This document shows, piece by piece, positions 1-8,290 of a stretch of 64,000 bases of DNA. Both the position numbers and the translations under genes were made by a program. The stretch's first letter is position 1, and every line of letters begins with the position of its first letter. A model generated the notes under the pieces. That model had not been told where the DNA came from, ran no database searches, and saw nothing but the letters and a program-made list of their open reading frames with translations. This DNA is from Luteimonas galliterrae (GTDB lineage Bacteria > Pseudomonadota > Gammaproteobacteria > Xanthomonadales > Xanthomonadaceae): contig NZ_JAMBEP010000002.1 in NCBI RefSeq assembly GCF_023374055.1, forward strand, positions 186,001 to 250,000, read 5' to 3'.

Positions 1-685
1 ATGTTGCTCTGGCGCTTGCCCTTAAGCCGTCATCCCGGCGAAGGCCGGGATCCAGGCCTGCGTCCTCGCAGGTGCGCTGCGACTCGCGCCATGGACAAAG
101 GCTTCCGGCTGCGCCGGGTCACTTTCTTTGCTGGCCCAAAGAAAGTAACCCAAGAAAGGGCCTGAACTGCGGTGCGATGCGTCGCGCCTGAAAGTCCGCC
201 AGCGGACCTGCTTTCGTCGCAGGTGGCCTTCTTACGCAGGTACTAGATTTTGATTCGTAGCCTATGGGTGACGTGGCTTTTGCGGATTTTCGCTAAGGAG
301 TAGTTCTTGTCGATCGCCTCGAATCTCAATGTCGAAGCGACGGAGGAATCCCGAGCGCTGGCGAGCGGTGGCCAAGCACACGGGGTAACCCCATCGCCGG
401 GATCCCTTCCAAAGGCCCTTTTTCTTTGGTTACTGTTCTTTTTGGGCCCCACAAAAAGAAAGTAACTCGGCCGCGGTTTGAGCGGACGAAACCCCGGCCC
501 AAAGGGCCGGCAGGTCGTCAGAACCCCAAGCCAAGGCAGCGGAGCAAGCTCCGCTCTACAAAAGAAAGCATGAGCAAATCTCCCCGGCCCCTTTTTCAAA
601 GGGGGGAGACAAGCAAAGTCGCTGGATCCCAGCCTTCGCCGGGATGACGGCTTTAAGGGCGAAGGCGGGCTTTAAGGGCGAAGGC
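1..685 (-). repeat. Dispersed 0.55-kb element, copy A, with flanking REPs
   Basis: This gene-free stretch is copy A of an element also present at 28660-29240 and 50739-51290, here in inverted orientation and running off the left window edge. Two hairpins delimit it: 118-149 (arms ACTTTCTTTG and CAAAGAAAGT around GGCCC) and 428-467 (GTTACTGTTCTTTTTGGGCC pairing with the following CCCACAAAAAGAAAGTAAC). The core between them is nearly identical to the other copies. Outside lie an AGCGGAGCAAGCTCCGCT palindrome (538-557), half of a CCCCTTTTTCAAAGGGG repeat (590-604), two CCCGGCGAAGGCCGGGA-type palindromes (31-58, 622-651), and two copies of a word GCTTTAAGGGCGAAGGCG (651-687). Open frames inside look like chance. 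Confidence 0.8.
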
Positions 686-768
686 GATGGATGCCGGCGT
701 ACGACGTCACGGCTGGAAGCATGGACAATCTTCCTGGCCCTCTTTCTCGAATAGGAAGATAGCGGGTG

Positions 769-1146
769 CTATTGGCAAGGACTTGGCCCTGCCTGGAACG
801 CCGCCACGGTTTCGCCCTTGCGGTGATCCAGCAGCAGGAACCACAGCCCCGGCTCCACCCAATCGCCCGTTTGCTGGGTGCCGCTGGCCTGATTCGTGCC
901 CAGGAACACCTGTCCGTCCGTCGTGCGCAGGCGCAATTCCAGATCGATCTTGTCGGCAGCGGGCACCTGCCATTGCACCGTCCCGCGATAGCGCTGGCCG
1001 CGCGCCTTGCAGTCGGCAGCGGGCTGCGGATCCAGCTTGAAGACGACGCCTTCCTGCTGGAACGCCTTCGTCGGGCCCGGCTGCGCCTGCTCGCGGCCGC
1101 AGGCGCCCAGCAGCAGGATGCCCGTTAACAGCAATGCGCTTCTCAT
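769..1146 (-). CDS. small lipoprotein of unknown function
   Basis: This encodes a 125-residue protein. Residues 1-16 form a lipoprotein signal peptide ending in LLGAC, so Cys16 should be lipidated and the mature chain anchored in a membrane facing the periplasm. The mature part is about 110 residues, mostly polar with alternating hydrophobic residues as in a beta-rich fold, and has two further cysteines (near residue 45 and one residue before the end) that could form a disulfide. The start is supported by GGGAGG seven bases upstream. An apparent longer upstream reading frame is only the antisense of mgtE. I do not recognise the family. It is divergent from mgtE, with 159 bp between the starts. 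Confidence 0.75.
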   Translation of the reverse strand: MRSALLLTGILLLGACGREQAQPGPTKAFQQEGVVFKLDPQPAADCKARGQRYRGTVQWQVPAADKIDLELRLRTTDGQVFLGTNQASGTQQTGDWVEPGLWFLLLDHRKGETVAAFQAGPSPCQ

Positions 1147-1305
1147 GTGCAAACCTCCCAAGGTCCGGCGCGAGCCTAACCACAGCCGCGTGACGGCCGG
1201 ATGCAAGCGATGGGTGGGCTTCGCGCGCCGCGCAGGCGATAATGTCCGCATGAACGCCTGACCCTGTCGCGCCCGCGTGGTGCGACGCCGCCACCGGAAG
1301 CCTGC

Positions 1306-2667
1306 ATGGCCGAAGCCGTCCGCCACGACAAGACCGCGCGCCAGCTGCGATTGCTGTCCGATGCCCTGGACAGCGGCCGGCTCGGTCCTGTGCGCCGGCT
1401 GGTCAATACGTTGTCGCCTGCGGAAATCGGCAACCTGCTCGAATCGCTGCCGCCGGGCAAGCGCGAAGTGGTTTGGGGCCTGGTCGATCCGGAAGACGAC
1501 GGCGAAGTGCTGGTCCACGTCGGCGACGAAGTGCGCGAAGGCCTGCTCGCGGACATGGATCCCGACGAAATCGTCGCCGCGGTCGAAGACCTGGATATCG
1601 ACGACCTCGCCGACCTGGTCGAAGATTTGCCCGACACCGTCATCGACGAAGTGCTCAAGTCGATGGACCGCGAGAACCGCGAGCGCCTGGAGCAGGTGCT
1701 GTCCTACGACGAGGACACCGCCGGCCGCCTGATGAATCCGGACGTGGTGACGGTGCGCGCCGACACCACGGTCGATGTGGTGCTGCGTTACCTGCGCCTG
1801 CGCGGCGAATTGCCCGAACACACCGATCACCTGTACGTGGTCAGCCGGCGCCACCAATACCTGGGCCGGATCGCGTTGCAGTCGCTGCTGACCCATGAGG
1901 CGAACACGCCGATCAACCAGCTGCTCGACGACGAGCAGCCGGCGATCGATGTGCAGGAATCCTCCGACGAAGTCGCGCGCCAGTTCTCCGACCACGACTG
2001 GATCAGCGCGCCGGTGGTGGACGACAACAACATCCTGCTCGGCCGCATCACCATCGACGACGTGGTCGACATCATCCGCGAACAGGCCGAGCACCAGGCG
2101 CTCAGCGCAGCCGGCCTCGACGAGGACGAGGACCTGTTCAGCCCCGTGCGGCGCGCCTTCCGGCGCCGATTGATCTGGTTGAGCGTGAACCTGGGGACCG
2201 CATTCCTGGCGGCGAGCGTGGTCGGCCGCTTCGAAGCCACCATCGAAAAAATCGTGGCGCTGGCGGTGCTGATGCCGATCGTCGCCGGCATGGGCGGCAA
2301 TGCCGGCACGCAGGTGTTCGCGCTGATGGTGCGCGGCCTGGCGCTGGGGCAGATCGGCCGCTCGAACGTGCCGACCCTGGTGTGGAAGGAAGTGCGCGTG
2401 GCGCTGATAAACGGTCTGGCGCTCGGCCTGTTGCTCGCCGCCATCGTCTGGCTGTGGTACCGCGACATCAAACTGTCGGCGGTGATCGCCACGGCGTTGA
2501 CCATCAACCTGTGCTCGGCGGCGCTGGCCGGCGTGTTCGTGCCGGTCACGCTCAAGCGCATGGGCTTCGATCCGGCGCTGGCCGGCGGCGTGATCCTGAC
2601 CACGGTCACCGACGTGATGGGCTTCCTCAGTTTCCTGGGTTTGGCGACGCTGATCCTTTTGGGTTGA
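1306..2667 (+). CDS. mgtE: magnesium transporter MgtE
   Basis: MgtE is an inner-membrane Mg2+ channel gated by cytoplasmic Mg2+ through its N and CBS domains. The 453-residue length is normal. An acidic helical MgtE-N domain covers about 20-130 (several EDL and DDL repeats), a CBS pair about 135-260, and the five-helix pore domain about 285-450. The pore signature GGNAGTQVFALMVRGLALGQ is clear. The start follows a weak CGGAAG. Upstream, GATAAT at 1238-1243 lies 6 nt before an ATG at 1250 that opens a three-codon frame (Met-Asn-Ala-stop), so the mRNA may begin at that AUG and have a 56-nt leader. I see no M-box-like riboswitch in so short a leader. Confidence 0.95.
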   Translation: MAEAVRHDKTARQLRLLSDALDSGRLGPVRRLVNTLSPAEIGNLLESLPPGKREVVWGLVDPEDDGEVLVHVGDEVREGLLADMDPDEIVAAVEDLDIDDLADLVEDLPDTVIDEVLKSMDRENRERLEQVLSYDEDTAGRLMNPDVVTVRADTTVDVVLRYLRLRGELPEHTDHLYVVSRRHQYLGRIALQSLLTHEANTPINQLLDDEQPAIDVQESSDEVARQFSDHDWISAPVVDDNNILLGRITIDDVVDIIREQAEHQALSAAGLDEDEDLFSPVRRAFRRRLIWLSVNLGTAFLAASVVGRFEATIEKIVALAVLMPIVAGMGGNAGTQVFALMVRGLALGQIGRSNVPTLVWKEVRVALINGLALGLLLAAIVWLWYRDIKLSAVIATALTINLCSAALAGVFVPVTLKRMGFDPALAGGVILTTVTDVMGFLSFLGLATLILLG

Positions 2668-2703
2668 TCTTCCGCATCGTCCTCTGGACGTCAGGAGGCG
2701 CAG

Positions 2704-3315
2704 ATGATGACCGACGCCGTGTTGTCTGCACTGGTGAATCTGGTGCTGCTCGCTGGATTGCCGTTGTTCGGCTACTATCTGTACCACCGCTTGCGCCACA
2801 AGCGCGGGTTCGGCGAAATCGCACGGCGCGCGGGATTGCAGCTCGGCGAAAAGAAATACTTGATCTACAGTGTTTTGTCGGCTGCGGCTTGCGTCGGCCT
2901 GTTGCTTGCGTGGCGGCCGGCATTGGATTCCTTCACCGGCGCCACGTCGCCGCAGCGCACTTTTGTGGGCCTGGGGATGAGTGCTGCCTCCATTGCCATG
3001 GCTTTGCTTTACGGCATGGTGAAAACCGGGTTCAGCGAAGAATTCCTGTTTCGCGGCCTGATCGCCGGCAGCCTGTCGCGACGGATGCCGTTGCTGTGGG
3101 CGAACGTGCTGCAAGCGCTCATTTTTCTGGCGCCACACCTGCTGATCCTGCTCAGCCGTCCCGCCCTGTGGCCGGTGCTACCGGCCGTGTTCGTTGGCGG
3201 CCTGCTAACCGGCTGGCTGCGGATCAAGTCGGGCTCCATCATCGGTCCATGGCTGATCCACGGCGCGCTCAATACCGCGACCTGTCTGTACGTCGCTGCG
3301 GGCACTGCACCCTGA
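2704..3315 (+). CDS. CPBP-family intramembrane glutamic endopeptidase
   Basis: This is a 203-residue membrane protein of the CPBP (CAAX protease and bacteriocin-processing, Abi) family. The diagnostic motifs are present: EEFLFRG near residue 107 (EExxxR), the histidine in FLAPH near 132, and HGALN near 190. About five hydrophobic helices are predicted. The start has AGGAGG five bases upstream of a double ATG. In bacteria these proteases are linked to regulated membrane proteolysis or peptide immunity, but the substrate here cannot be told from sequence. It begins 36 bp after mgtE on the same strand and may be co-transcribed with it. Confidence 0.85.
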   Translation: MMTDAVLSALVNLVLLAGLPLFGYYLYHRLRHKRGFGEIARRAGLQLGEKKYLIYSVLSAAACVGLLLAWRPALDSFTGATSPQRTFVGLGMSAASIAMALLYGMVKTGFSEEFLFRGLIAGSLSRRMPLLWANVLQALIFLAPHLLILLSRPALWPVLPAVFVGGLLTGWLRIKSGSIIGPWLIHGALNTATCLYVAAGTAP

Positions 3316-3378
3316 CTTTTGCAGGAGCGGCTTCGGCCGCAAGCTTTGGCCTTCACGAAAAGCGGTCAGAATCAAGTC

Positions 3379-3747
3379 ATGTCGACCCGCAAGGAAAACG
3401 CCGTCACTTACGACACCGTCCGCCGGGCCGCGGCGCGCTTCCCCGGCGTCGAAGAAGGCACCTCGTACGGCGCGCCCGCACTGAAGGTGCGCGGCAAGCT
3501 GCTGGCTCGGCTACGCGAGGACGGCACCACGCTGGTCCTCAAGTGCGAATCGATCGACCGCGAAATGCTGATGCAGGCGGCGCCCGACGTCTTCTTCGTC
3601 ACCGATCATTACCGCGACTACCCGCTCGTGCTGATCGACTTGTCCAAGCTATCGCGCAAGGCGCTGCCCGGCCTGCTCGAAGACGCCTGGCGCCGGCTTG
3701 CCAGCCGCAGGCAGCTGGCGGAACATGAAGGAAAAGGCGGCGCCTGA
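3379..3747 (+). CDS. MmcQ/YjbR family DNA-binding-like protein
   Basis: A 122-residue protein of the MmcQ/YjbR family, whose CyaY-like double-wing fold is often called DNA-binding although no function is established. Typical features are the early segment FPGVEEGTSYGAPALKVRGK, the middle phrase DVFFVTDHYRDYPLVLIDL and the C-terminal LLEDAWRRLASR. I chose the ATG at 3379 because a CAGAAT hexamer lies exactly 6 nt before it (3367-3372), implying a leaderless message. An earlier in-frame start at 3319 would translate a degenerate repeat half-site (GGAGCGGCTTCGGCCGC). Confidence 0.8.
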   Translation: MSTRKENAVTYDTVRRAAARFPGVEEGTSYGAPALKVRGKLLARLREDGTTLVLKCESIDREMLMQAAPDVFFVTDHYRDYPLVLIDLSKLSRKALPGLLEDAWRRLASRRQLAEHEGKGGA

Positions 3748-3762
3748 ACCCGAGAGGATCGC

Positions 3763-4554
3763 ATGGTGATTTTTCGCTTTTTCGCGATGGCCGCTGCGCT
3801 TCTGGTGGCGCTCGCAGGATGCTCGAGGACCGACATGCAGCAGGATGGTGGACCCTTCTTGGCGCGCGAAGTAATGGTGGATGGCGCAACGCATCGCTAC
3901 CAAGTCTTCGTCCCGAAGCGAACCGAGGCGAACGGCAAGCCGCCCGTGATCCTGTTCCTGCACGGCTCCGGCGAACGCGGCAGCGATGGCGTCAAACCGA
4001 CTCTGGTGGGATTGGGCCCGTACGTGCGCGCCCATGCCGACGCGTTCCCCGCGATCGTCGTGTTCCCGCAGGCGCCCGACGATCAGGAGTGGAGCGACAA
4101 CGCCCCGCTCGCTTTCGCCGCACTGGATGCGGCCACCGGGGAATTCGGCGGCGATCCGGCCCGCACTTATCTCACCGGCATATCCATGGGCGGCTACGGC
4201 ACTTGGGATCTGGCGCTGATGCAGCCGCAGCGTTTCGCCGCACTCGTGCCCGTGTGCGGCGGCATCGAGCCGCATCCCGATCGCCCCACCATGGCAGCCC
4301 GTTTCGTGCAGGGCCAAGCCGATCCTTTCGCTGCCGCCGCCCAGCGGCTGCGGCGTACGCCCGTCTGGATCTTCCACGGCGCGAAGGACGACGCGGTGCC
4401 GCCCGAACAATCGCGGCGCATGGCCGCGGCGTTGAAGGTGGCCGGCGCGTCCGATGCGCGCTATACCGAATTTCCGGATGCCAATCACAACTCATGGGAT
4501 CCGGCGTACGCGACGCCGGAACTGTGGATTTGGTTGTTCGCGCAGCGGCGTTGA
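3763..4554 (+). CDS. alpha/beta-hydrolase (esterase/PHB depolymerase-like) lipoprotein
   Basis: This 263-residue secreted esterase-like lipoprotein has a signal peptide ending in ALAGC. The fold is an alpha/beta hydrolase of the prolyl-oligopeptidase/poly(3-hydroxybutyrate)-depolymerase-like group. The oxyanion motif FLHGSGERG is near residue 65, the nucleophile elbow GISMGG near 140, the acid in HGAKDD near 205 and the histidine in DANHNSWD near 240. All three catalytic residues are present. Such proteins hydrolyse ester bonds in the periplasm or outside the cell, but the substrate is not predictable. GAGAGGA precedes the ATG. It follows the MmcQ-like gene by 15 bp. Confidence 0.85.
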   Translation: MVIFRFFAMAAALLVALAGCSRTDMQQDGGPFLAREVMVDGATHRYQVFVPKRTEANGKPPVILFLHGSGERGSDGVKPTLVGLGPYVRAHADAFPAIVVFPQAPDDQEWSDNAPLAFAALDAATGEFGGDPARTYLTGISMGGYGTWDLALMQPQRFAALVPVCGGIEPHPDRPTMAARFVQGQADPFAAAAQRLRRTPVWIFHGAKDDAVPPEQSRRMAAALKVAGASDARYTEFPDANHNSWDPAYATPELWIWLFAQRR

Positions 4555-4569
4555 AGCGCCCGTTTTTTT

Positions 4570-4690
4570 GTAGGAGCGGCTTTTGTGGGAGCGGCTTTAG
4601 CCGCGAGCTTCTTGATGCAGGTCGCGGAAAGCTGGGTGGAAAGAGCTCGCGGCTAAAGCCGCTCCCACAAAAGCCGCTTCCACAGAAAGC
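4570..4690. repeat. REP pair, GAGCGGCTTTAGCCGC family
   Basis: Two head-to-head copies of a REP with a GTAG or GTGG head, a GAGCGGCTTTAGCCGC stem-loop and a CGAGCTT tail form a long imperfect inverted repeat around about 33 bp, with partial extra copies on both outer sides. It lies between the convergent ends of the esterase and pyrB. The same family recurs at 13561, 15611, 20721, 34780 and 61588. Confidence 0.9.
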
Positions 4691-4706
4691 CGGTCGCATA
4701 TACGGC

Positions 4707-5633
4707 TTACGGCGCCAGCAGCGCTTCCAACACCGCCATCCGCACCGCGACGCCGTTCGCGACCTGCCTGAGGATCAGCGACTGCGCGCCGTCCGCGACG
4801 TCGTCGTCGATCTCCACGCCGCGGTTCATCGGACCGGGATGCATGACGGCCGCTTCGGGCGCGGCACGGCGCAAGCGGGCGGAATTCAGGCCATAGTCGC
4901 GATGGTAGTCGTCGAGGGAAGCGATCAGGCCCTCCTCCATGCGCTCGCGCTGCAGTCTCAGCATCATGACGGCATCGACGCCTTCCAACGCGGCATCCAG
5001 ATCTTCGCCGATGCGACAGCCGGCGATCACGCCCGCATCCGGCAGCAGCGCGGCAGGCGCGCAAATACGGATCTCAGCCACGCCCAGCGTGCGCAATGCA
5101 TGCAAGTCCGAACGGGCCACGCGCGAATGCTTCACGTCGCCTACGATCAGTACCTTCAATCCGCCGAAATCGCCCTTGGCCTGGCGCAAGGTCAGCATGT
5201 CCAACAGGCCCTGGGTGGGATGCGCATGGCGGCCATCCCCGGCGTTGATCAAGGCGGTGCCTGCGTCGGCCGCGTCGGCCAGCGCCGCCACCGCGCCGTC
5301 CTGGGAATGGCGGACGACGAAGCCCCGCACGCCCATCGCTTCGATGTTCTTGAGCGTGTCGCGCGCGGTCTCGCCCTTGGTGGCCGACGAGGTGGCGGCC
5401 TCGAAATTGAGCACGTCCGCGCCCAGCCGCTGCGCGGCGCGCTGGAAGCTGAGCCGGGTGCGGGTGGACGGTTCGAAGAACAGCGTGCAGACGGCGGTGC
5501 CGGACAGCGAGCGGTCCGCGCCTTCGTCGGCGATGGCTTGGGCGCGGTCGAGCAGCTGCAGCAGGATTTCGCGCGACAGGCCTTCCAGCGTCAGCAGGTG
5601 GCGCAGGCGTCCGTTTTCGTCGACTTGATTCAT
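4707..5633 (-). CDS. pyrB: aspartate carbamoyltransferase catalytic subunit
   Basis: PyrB condenses carbamoyl phosphate with L-aspartate to N-carbamoyl-aspartate, the committed step of pyrimidine synthesis, in the cytosol. The 308-residue chain is the normal catalytic length. The carbamoyl-phosphate loop FFEPSTRTRLSF is at about 50-61, the SSATKGET mobile loop follows, and the C-terminal half has GDVKHSRVARSD, MLRLQRER and HPGPMNRG. I chose the ATG at 5633. An upstream in-frame extension would read through the palindromic repeat at 5650-5776 and has no homology value. It lies downstream of yqgE-ruvX on the same strand; no pyrI or pyrC is nearby. Confidence 0.96.
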   Translation of the reverse strand: MNQVDENGRLRHLLTLEGLSREILLQLLDRAQAIADEGADRSLSGTAVCTLFFEPSTRTRLSFQRAAQRLGADVLNFEAATSSATKGETARDTLKNIEAMGVRGFVVRHSQDGAVAALADAADAGTALINAGDGRHAHPTQGLLDMLTLRQAKGDFGGLKVLIVGDVKHSRVARSDLHALRTLGVAEIRICAPAALLPDAGVIAGCRIGEDLDAALEGVDAVMMLRLQRERMEEGLIASLDDYHRDYGLNSARLRRAAPEAAVMHPGPMNRGVEIDDDVADGAQSLILRQVANGVAVRMAVLEALLAP

Positions 5634-5649
5634 GCTAGCTCGCTGTAAA

Positions 5650-5776
5650 GCCCCTCTCCCGGGGGAGAGGGGTTGGGGTGAGGGTCCGGAGAAGCAGCGC
5701 TGTCGCTTCAACGACGCAACTTCTCCGTACCCTCATCCGCCCTTCGGGCACCTTCTCCCGGCGGGAGAAGGAGAAA
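5650..5776. repeat. inverted repeat pair between pyrB and ruvX
   Basis: One palindrome (CCCTCTCCCGGGGGAGAGGG at 5652-5671) is followed by GGTTGGGGTGAGGGT. An inverted counterpart (ACCCTCATCCGCCCTTCGGG, then CCTTCTCCCGGCGGGAGAAGG) follows at about 5729-5770. A second copy of the unit is at 14648-14765. It sits inside the yqgE-ruvX-pyrB block and could form a strong RNA hairpin before pyrB. Confidence 0.85.
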
Positions 5777-5785
5777 TGCAAAACC

Positions 5786-6277
5786 TCACACCACTTCCGT
5801 CGCATCCTGCGGCGAAGCCAGCCAACGCTCGACGATCACCGCAGCGGCGACGGCATCGAGCGCCGCAGCATCGCGGCGGCGCTTGCGCCCTTCTGCGCGG
5901 TCCGAGGCGAACCGCTGCGCGGCTTCGATCGAACTGGTGCGCTCGTCCACCATCACCACCGGCAACGCATAGCGCGCGAGCAGCGTCTGCGCGAACTCGC
6001 GCGCACGCTTGCGGATCGGCTGGTCGCCGCCGTCCAGCGTCATCGGATCGCCGACCACCATGCCGTCGGGCCGCCATTCCTTGCGCAGTTTGTCGATCGC
6101 GTTCCAGTCCGGTCCATTGGCGTGCACATCGATCACGGCCAGCGCGCGCGCGCCGTGGCCGAAAGCGCTGCCGACCGCTACGCCGATGCGGCGGGCGCCC
6201 ACGTCGAAACCGAGCACGGTGCCGTCGCGCTTGATCGCGGCGATGTCGGGCCGGCTTTGATCAGGCATGCCCGGCAT
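5786..6277 (-). CDS. ruvX: RuvX/YqgF-type Holliday junction resolvase-like protein
   Basis: RuvX (YqgF) is a RNase H-fold nuclease linked to 16S pre-rRNA maturation and Holliday-junction resolution. The 163-residue protein has the first acidic motif in [15 protein letters not shown], a central PDGMVVGDP strand, the acid in VMVDERTSS, and the last aspartate in [12 protein letters not shown]. It overlaps the 3' end of yqgE, so translation is probably coupled. The start could be 6277 or the second Met at 6268, whose ATG gives a 6-nt overlap with the yqgE stop. The repeat-encoded gap to pyrB may separate or attenuate the third gene. Confidence 0.92.
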   Translation of the reverse strand: MPGMPDQSRPDIAAIKRDGTVLGFDVGARRIGVAVGSAFGHGARALAVIDVHANGPDWNAIDKLRKEWRPDGMVVGDPMTLDGGDQPIRKRAREFAQTLLARYALPVVMVDERTSSIEAAQRFASDRAEGRKRRRDAAALDAVAAAVIVERWLASPQDATEVV

Positions 6278-6824
6278 AATCCGCCATCCGCGACATGTCC
6301 ACGCCGATGCGGCCCGCAGCGGCGTGCCAGCGTTCCTCCAACGGCAGATCGAACAGCAGTTCGGCGTCGGCCGGCGCGGTGAGCCAGCTGTTCTCGCCGA
6401 GCTCGTGCTCGAGTTGCCCGGCGCCCCAGCCCGCGCAGCCCAGCGCGACGACGACCTGCGCCGGACCTTCGCCGCGCGCCATCGCCTCGAGGATGTCGCG
6501 CGAGGTGGTCAGCCGCAGGTTGTCGGCGATCGTCAGCGTGGAATCCCAGTCGCCGCCGTCGTGCAGCACGAAACCGCGTTCGGGGTGCACCGGCCCGCCG
6601 GCAAGCACGATCTGGTTGCGCAGCGACGCGTCGTCGGTCTGGATGTGCATCTGCGCCAGCACGTCGCCCAGCGTGTATTCCGATGCCCGGTTGAGCAGCA
6701 CGCCCATCGCGCCGTCGTCGTCGTGCTGGCAGATCAGCGCCACCGTGCGCGAGAAATTGGGGTCGGCCAACGCCGGCAGCGCGATCAGCAGCTGGTTCGC
6801 GAGTTGGATCGTGTCGTCCGACAT
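6261..6824 (-). CDS. yqgE: YqgE/AlgH family (UPF0301) protein
   Basis: A 187-residue YqgE/AlgH protein, family length and order with ruvX conserved across gammaproteobacteria. Recognisable segments are the N-terminal [20 protein letters not shown], the GAMGVLLNR motif, the [13 protein letters not shown] motif and [21 protein letters not shown]. Its biochemical role is not established; in pseudomonads AlgH has been tied to alginate and transcription control. The promoter is probably immediately adjacent: TAGAAT on the minus strand (6831-6836) ends 6 nt before the ATG, so the mRNA should be leaderless. Confidence 0.93.
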   Translation of the reverse strand: MSDDTIQLANQLLIALPALADPNFSRTVALICQHDDDGAMGVLLNRASEYTLGDVLAQMHIQTDDASLRNQIVLAGGPVHPERGFVLHDGGDWDSTLTIADNLRLTTSRDILEAMARGEGPAQVVVALGCAGWGAGQLEHELGENSWLTAPADAELLFDLPLEERWHAAAGRIGVDMSRMADYAGHA

Positions 6825-6870
6825 GGGTCCATTCTAGCAGCGTCGCTCCCGGCCCCTGCGAGGCCGTTTT

Positions 6871-7650
6871 TCAGCTTTCGACCGCCGTCTGGGCCGGCGG
6901 CGGCGCTTCGTCCGGCAGCCGGGTGCCGAACCAGCCGTCCATGAAATTGAACAAGAATCCGTAATTGCCGTGGTAGCGGGTGTGGTGCAGATGGTGGCGG
7001 CGGCTGGCCGACAGCCAATGGTCGTGGCCGGCGGCAGGGGCGAAGTCGTAGTTGGAATGGCCCAAGTTGTTCAGCAACAGGCTCGTCACCGGCAGCGACA
7101 GCAGCGCCGCGAAGCTGAAATCGTGCAGCAGCATCGGCAGCAGGATCACATTGCCCAGCAGCGCCGCCTCCAGCGGGTGGAAGCTATAGGTGGAGAACGG
7201 CGTGGTCACCAGCGAACGATGGTGCTGGGCGTGGAAACTGCGCAGCGGCCGGGTATGCAGCAAGCGGTGGTTGGCGTAGAAGTGGATATCGTTCCAGACC
7301 AGCAGCACAGCCATTTCCAGCGCGATCCGCAGCGGCCCCGGATCCTGCGCCAGTTGTGCCCAGCCCAGGCGCAGGAAGGCCCACGGCAGGACCGTACCGA
7401 TGCCGAAAATCAGGATCGAGACCGCCGACAGCGACAGTTCGTAACGGGTCTGGCCGTCTCTTAATGGTTTGGGATCGATCCGGCGGCCGATCCGCAAGGC
7501 CGGCAGCAGACGGCGGGTCAGTAACCAGTTGCCGCCGCAGATCACGAGATAGATCGAAGCGAAGAAGGCCAGGCCCCAGCCCATCGCGGCCCAGGGACTG
7601 GATGCGGCGAAACCGTTGCCGAGTGTTACGAAGAATTGGCCGGTGCCCAT
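6871..7650 (-). CDS. sterol desaturase/fatty acid hydroxylase family membrane protein
   Basis: This 259-residue membrane di-iron enzyme belongs to the fatty acid hydroxylase superfamily. Four hydrophobic segments and three histidine clusters are visible: HFYANHRLLH near 135, FHAQHH near 150 and HHLHHTRYHGNYGF near 225. These are the expected iron ligands. The family hydroxylates or desaturates lipids at the inner membrane using O2; whether the substrate is a hopanoid, a fatty acid or an ornithine lipid cannot be told. It is divergent from tag, separated by a perfect inverted repeat (7670-7733). Confidence 0.88.
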   Translation of the reverse strand: MGTGQFFVTLGNGFAASSPWAAMGWGLAFFASIYLVICGGNWLLTRRLLPALRIGRRIDPKPLRDGQTRYELSLSAVSILIFGIGTVLPWAFLRLGWAQLAQDPGPLRIALEMAVLLVWNDIHFYANHRLLHTRPLRSFHAQHHRSLVTTPFSTYSFHPLEAALLGNVILLPMLLHDFSFAALLSLPVTSLLLNNLGHSNYDFAPAAGHDHWLSASRRHHLHHTRYHGNYGFLFNFMDGWFGTRLPDEAPPPAQTAVES

Positions 7651-7669
7651 GGCGATATCCTGTCACACC

Positions 7670-7733
7670 GTAGCCCGGGTAAGCGAAGCGCACCCGGGTC
7701 GCGTCCCGGGTGCGCTTCGCTTACCCGGGCTAC
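7670..7733. repeat. 64-bp near-perfect inverted repeat with GTAG head
   Basis: GTAGCCCGGGTAAGCGAAGC, followed by GCACCCGGG, is mirrored almost perfectly after a short central spacer. It lies between divergent genes and its right end overlaps the TACCAT that serves as the likely -10 of tag. The GTAG tetranucleotide at each outer end matches the general REP head seen elsewhere in the window. Confidence 0.9.
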
Positions 7734-7742
7734 CATAGCGCC

Positions 7743-8279
7743 ATGTCCGGATACTGCGATTTCGCCCCAGGCCACCCGATCCACGGGCCCTACCACGACA
7801 CCGAATACGGCTTCCCGCAACGCGACGAAGCGGTGCTGTTCGAACGCCTGATCCTCGAGATCAACCAGGCCGGCCTGAGCTGGGAAACCATTCTGAAGAA
7901 ACGGGAAGGATTCCGCCGCGCCTACGACGGGTTCGACGTGGACAAGGTGGCCCGCTACGGCGAACGCGCGCGGAAACGTCTGTTGGCCGATCCCGGCATC
8001 ATCCGCAACGGATTGAAAGTGGACGCGGCGATCCACAACGCCAAAATCGTGCAATCGCTGCGCGAATCGCACGGCGGCTTCGTCCAATGGCTGGACGCGC
8101 ACCACCCGCTGCCGAAAGCCGAATGGGTGAAACTGTTCAAAAAGACCTTCCGCTTCACCGGCGGCGAAATCACCGGCGAGTTCCTGATGAGCCTGGGCTA
8201 CCTGCCCGGCGCGCACCGCGCGGATTGCCCGGCGATGAAGCGCATCGCCAAGCTCAAGCCGAAGTGGATGTCTGCTTAA
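7743..8279 (+). CDS. tag: DNA-3-methyladenine glycosylase I
   Basis: Tag excises 3-methyladenine from alkylated DNA, opening base-excision repair. The 178-residue product has the family hallmarks YHDTEYGFP (usually EWG), LILEINQAGLSWETILKKR and FKFTGGE-like KTFRFTGGEITGEFLMSLGYLPGAH. The zinc-snap ligands of the E. coli enzyme are matched: Cys5 and His18 at the N-terminus and the HRADC pair near the C-terminus. Starting at 7743 gives a normal N-terminus; the longer frame from 7710 would translate the repeat. TACCAT at 7731-7736 ends 6 nt before the ATG, so the message is probably leaderless. Confidence 0.94.
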   Translation: MSGYCDFAPGHPIHGPYHDTEYGFPQRDEAVLFERLILEINQAGLSWETILKKREGFRRAYDGFDVDKVARYGERARKRLLADPGIIRNGLKVDAAIHNAKIVQSLRESHGGFVQWLDAHHPLPKAEWVKLFKKTFRFTGGEITGEFLMSLGYLPGAHRADCPAMKRIAKLKPKWMSA

Positions 8280-8290
8280 GCTCTTGCTTT

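Noticed and set aside
243-599. Recurring 100-120-residue frames inside the 0.55-kb element (also near 28646 and 50751)
   Set aside because: They are similar because the repeat is similar. They differ in start, frame and reading continuity, have no ribosome site and run through both hairpins. I treat them as spurious, though expression would overturn this.
1147-1305. M-box or other Mg2+ riboswitch before mgtE
   Set aside because: The probable leader is only 56 nt and has none of the conserved M-box words.
769-3138. A 789-codon minus frame covering mgtE antisense and the small lipoprotein
   Set aside because: Only the last 125 codons have a lipobox and a ribosome site. The rest is antisense of mgtE and of the CPBP gene.
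5634-5711. Extended pyrB start
   Set aside because: The extension encodes repeat-derived residues with no counterpart in aspartate carbamoyltransferases. The ATG at 5633 gives the family length.
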